Positions 62,995 through 64,000 of a DNA stretch of 64,000 nucleotides are shown here, in pieces. Within the stretch, counting starts at the first letter, position 1. Every line of letters begins with the position of its first letter. A program made the position numbers and the translations under genes. Origin of the DNA: Rhizophagus clarus. Its lineage: Eukaryota > Glomeromycota > Glomeromycetes > Glomerales > Glomeraceae. Under the pieces are notes generated by a model. The model searched no databases. It was not told the origin of the DNA and worked only from the letters and a program-made list of their open reading frames with translations. The stretch spans positions 1 through 64,000 of the forward strand of contig BLAL01000334.1 in assembly GCA_015698045.1 (NCBI GenBank), written 5' to 3'.

Positions 62995-63325
62995 AATTCT
63001 AATTTTTATTATAACTTAATAAAAAAATACACATTTGATACTTGTTCGCTACTATTTTATAAAATAGTATTCAGGCTGTATGGCGTGGACGTCAGTATCA
63101 GTCACAGCCCAAAAAAAATGGGAGTCTCCAGCCGATATTTGGTATAGACTGGGCCTAGCTACTCACTTAATAAATAATAAAAAAATAAAAATAATTATCT
63201 TCTACAATACGTAGGTAAGTTTCTCCTTCTTCTACGATCATCACGCGTGACTAAAATTGATCAAATTTATCAAATTTAAAACATGAACGTAAATATTAAT
63301 TATAAATTTTATTATAGTATAATTA
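62995..63325. other. unexplained spacer with GC-richer island
   Basis: Between the MITE and the second array lies an island (about 63070-63165) that is richer in G and C than its surroundings: caggctgtatggcgtggacg, gggagtctccagccgatatt. A palindrome, actattttataaaatagt, precedes it (63051-63068). No tRNA, coding frame or known family was recognised. It could be part of a retrotransposon terminal region. Confidence 0.4.
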
Positions 63326-63339
63326 CCCCATCAGGAAAT

Positions 63340-63945
63340 TTTATAGGGCGAAAAATTGCGTAAATTTACAATTTTGTAAGTTTACGAAAGTTTATGGCAT
63401 AATATTTTGAAAAATTTCGAAATATTACATAAGTTTACAATTTTGTAAGATTTATGTGATATTACGGTCAAAATATTACGCAAGTTTTCAATATCGTAAG
63501 ATTTATGCAATATTACGGTCAAAATATTCTGCAAATTTATGAAACTGTAAACCTGCGTAATATTACGGTTAAAATATTTCAAAAATTTACGAGACTGTAA
63601 ACCTGCGTAATATTACGGTTGAAATATTTTGAAAATTTACGAGACTGTAAACCTGCGTAATATTACGGTTGAAATATTTTGAAAATTTACGAGACTGTAA
63701 ACCTGCGTAATATTACGGTTAAAATATTTTGAAAATTTACGAGACTGTAAACCTGTGTAATATTACGGTTAAAATATTTCAAAAATTTACGAGACTGTAA
63801 ATCTGCGTAATATTACGGTTAAAATATTTCAAAAATTTACGAGATTGTAAACCTGCGTAATATTACGGTTAAAATATTTCAAAAATTTACGAGACTGTAA
63901 ACCTGCGTAATATTACGGTTAAAATATTTCAAAAATTTAATATTA
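63340..63945. repeat. 51-bp monomer array, copy 2
   Basis: About ten monomers of the same 51-bp family, with the palindrome CGTAATATTACG at about 51-bp steps from 63558 to 63912. It is a direct repeat of copy 1, including the leading segment atcaggaaattttataggg (61891 and 63330) and the trailing segment gtacaaggggcatgtgat-type end (62510 and 64000). The offset grows from 1439 to 1490 bp, so this copy has one extra monomer. Confidence 0.88.
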
Positions 63946-64000
63946 CTATTTGATCATTAAAGTTGCGTATGCAGTAGAACGTATACAAGGGGCATGTGAT

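Noticed and set aside
61908..63945. Integrated rolling-circle replicon suggested by TAATATTAC
   Set aside because: No Rep-like coding frame and no stem-loop larger than the 12-bp palindrome is present; kept only as a speculative finding about the repeat motif.

Overview
The window is eukaryotic nuclear DNA. It is strongly AT-rich, and most genes are split by short GT-AG introns (about 50-120 bp) that can be joined phase by phase into full-length conserved proteins. The gene set (Cyc8/Ssn6, Cdc50/Lem3, a BioF ending in SKL) is fungal. The AT bias, the F-box/LRR, HMG-like and BTB-SPRY accessory genes, SCAI and XLF homologues, and the many degenerate transposons suggest an early-diverging fungus of the Glomeromycotina/Rhizophagus type. 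The organism is an inference; no rRNA or tRNA was seen.

Left part (1-6 kb): a sparse region with one decayed multi-exon gene (about 1.9-3.7 kb, +) and an uncharacterised HMG-box-like gene (4.2-5.9 kb, -). Housekeeping block (6.7-49.8 kb), dense and mostly intact: F-box/LRR protein; DEAD-box helicase Dbp8/DDX49; Syn8-like Qc-SNARE; SET/NAP histone chaperone; TTI1; ARP2; TMEM115-like Golgi protein; FYVE-plus-armadillo protein; Cyc8/Ssn6 corepressor; XLF/NHEJ1; cardiolipin synthase; peroxisomal-type BioF; Yip1; SCAI; CDC50; NHP2; and an RNF4/Slx8-like RING ligase with SUMO-interacting motifs. They serve ribosome biogenesis (Dbp8, NHP2), membrane traffic (Syn8, TMEM115, Yip1, CDC50, FYVE protein), actin (ARP2), chromatin and transcription (SET, Cyc8, SCAI), and genome stability (TTI1, XLF, STUbL). 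They do not form one operon-like pathway. Between SCAI and CDC50 lies a tandem duplication of about 1.1 kb that carries broken copies of both gene ends.

Right part (50-64 kb), accessory and repeat-rich: a long AT desert; a BTB-SPRY gene with reading-frame lesions, followed by inverted decayed relatives, one split by a small inverted-repeat element; then a decayed retrotransposon gag gene (two CCHC knuckles). The gag gene is interrupted by a 2.2-kb hAT-like element with a perfect 8-bp target duplication. Inside that element are 11 tandem units of about 120 bp, each resembling a complete intron-exon cassette. The window ends with two direct copies of an array of 51-bp monomers, each carrying the palindrome CGTAATATTACG, separated by a 351-bp mariner-like MITE.

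Layout features worth attention: the exon-cassette array, the palindromic 51-bp arrays, the SCAI/CDC50 boundary duplication, a non-canonical first intron in XLF, micro-exons of 16-19 bp, and recurrent T(n)A(n) tracts in introns and spacers.
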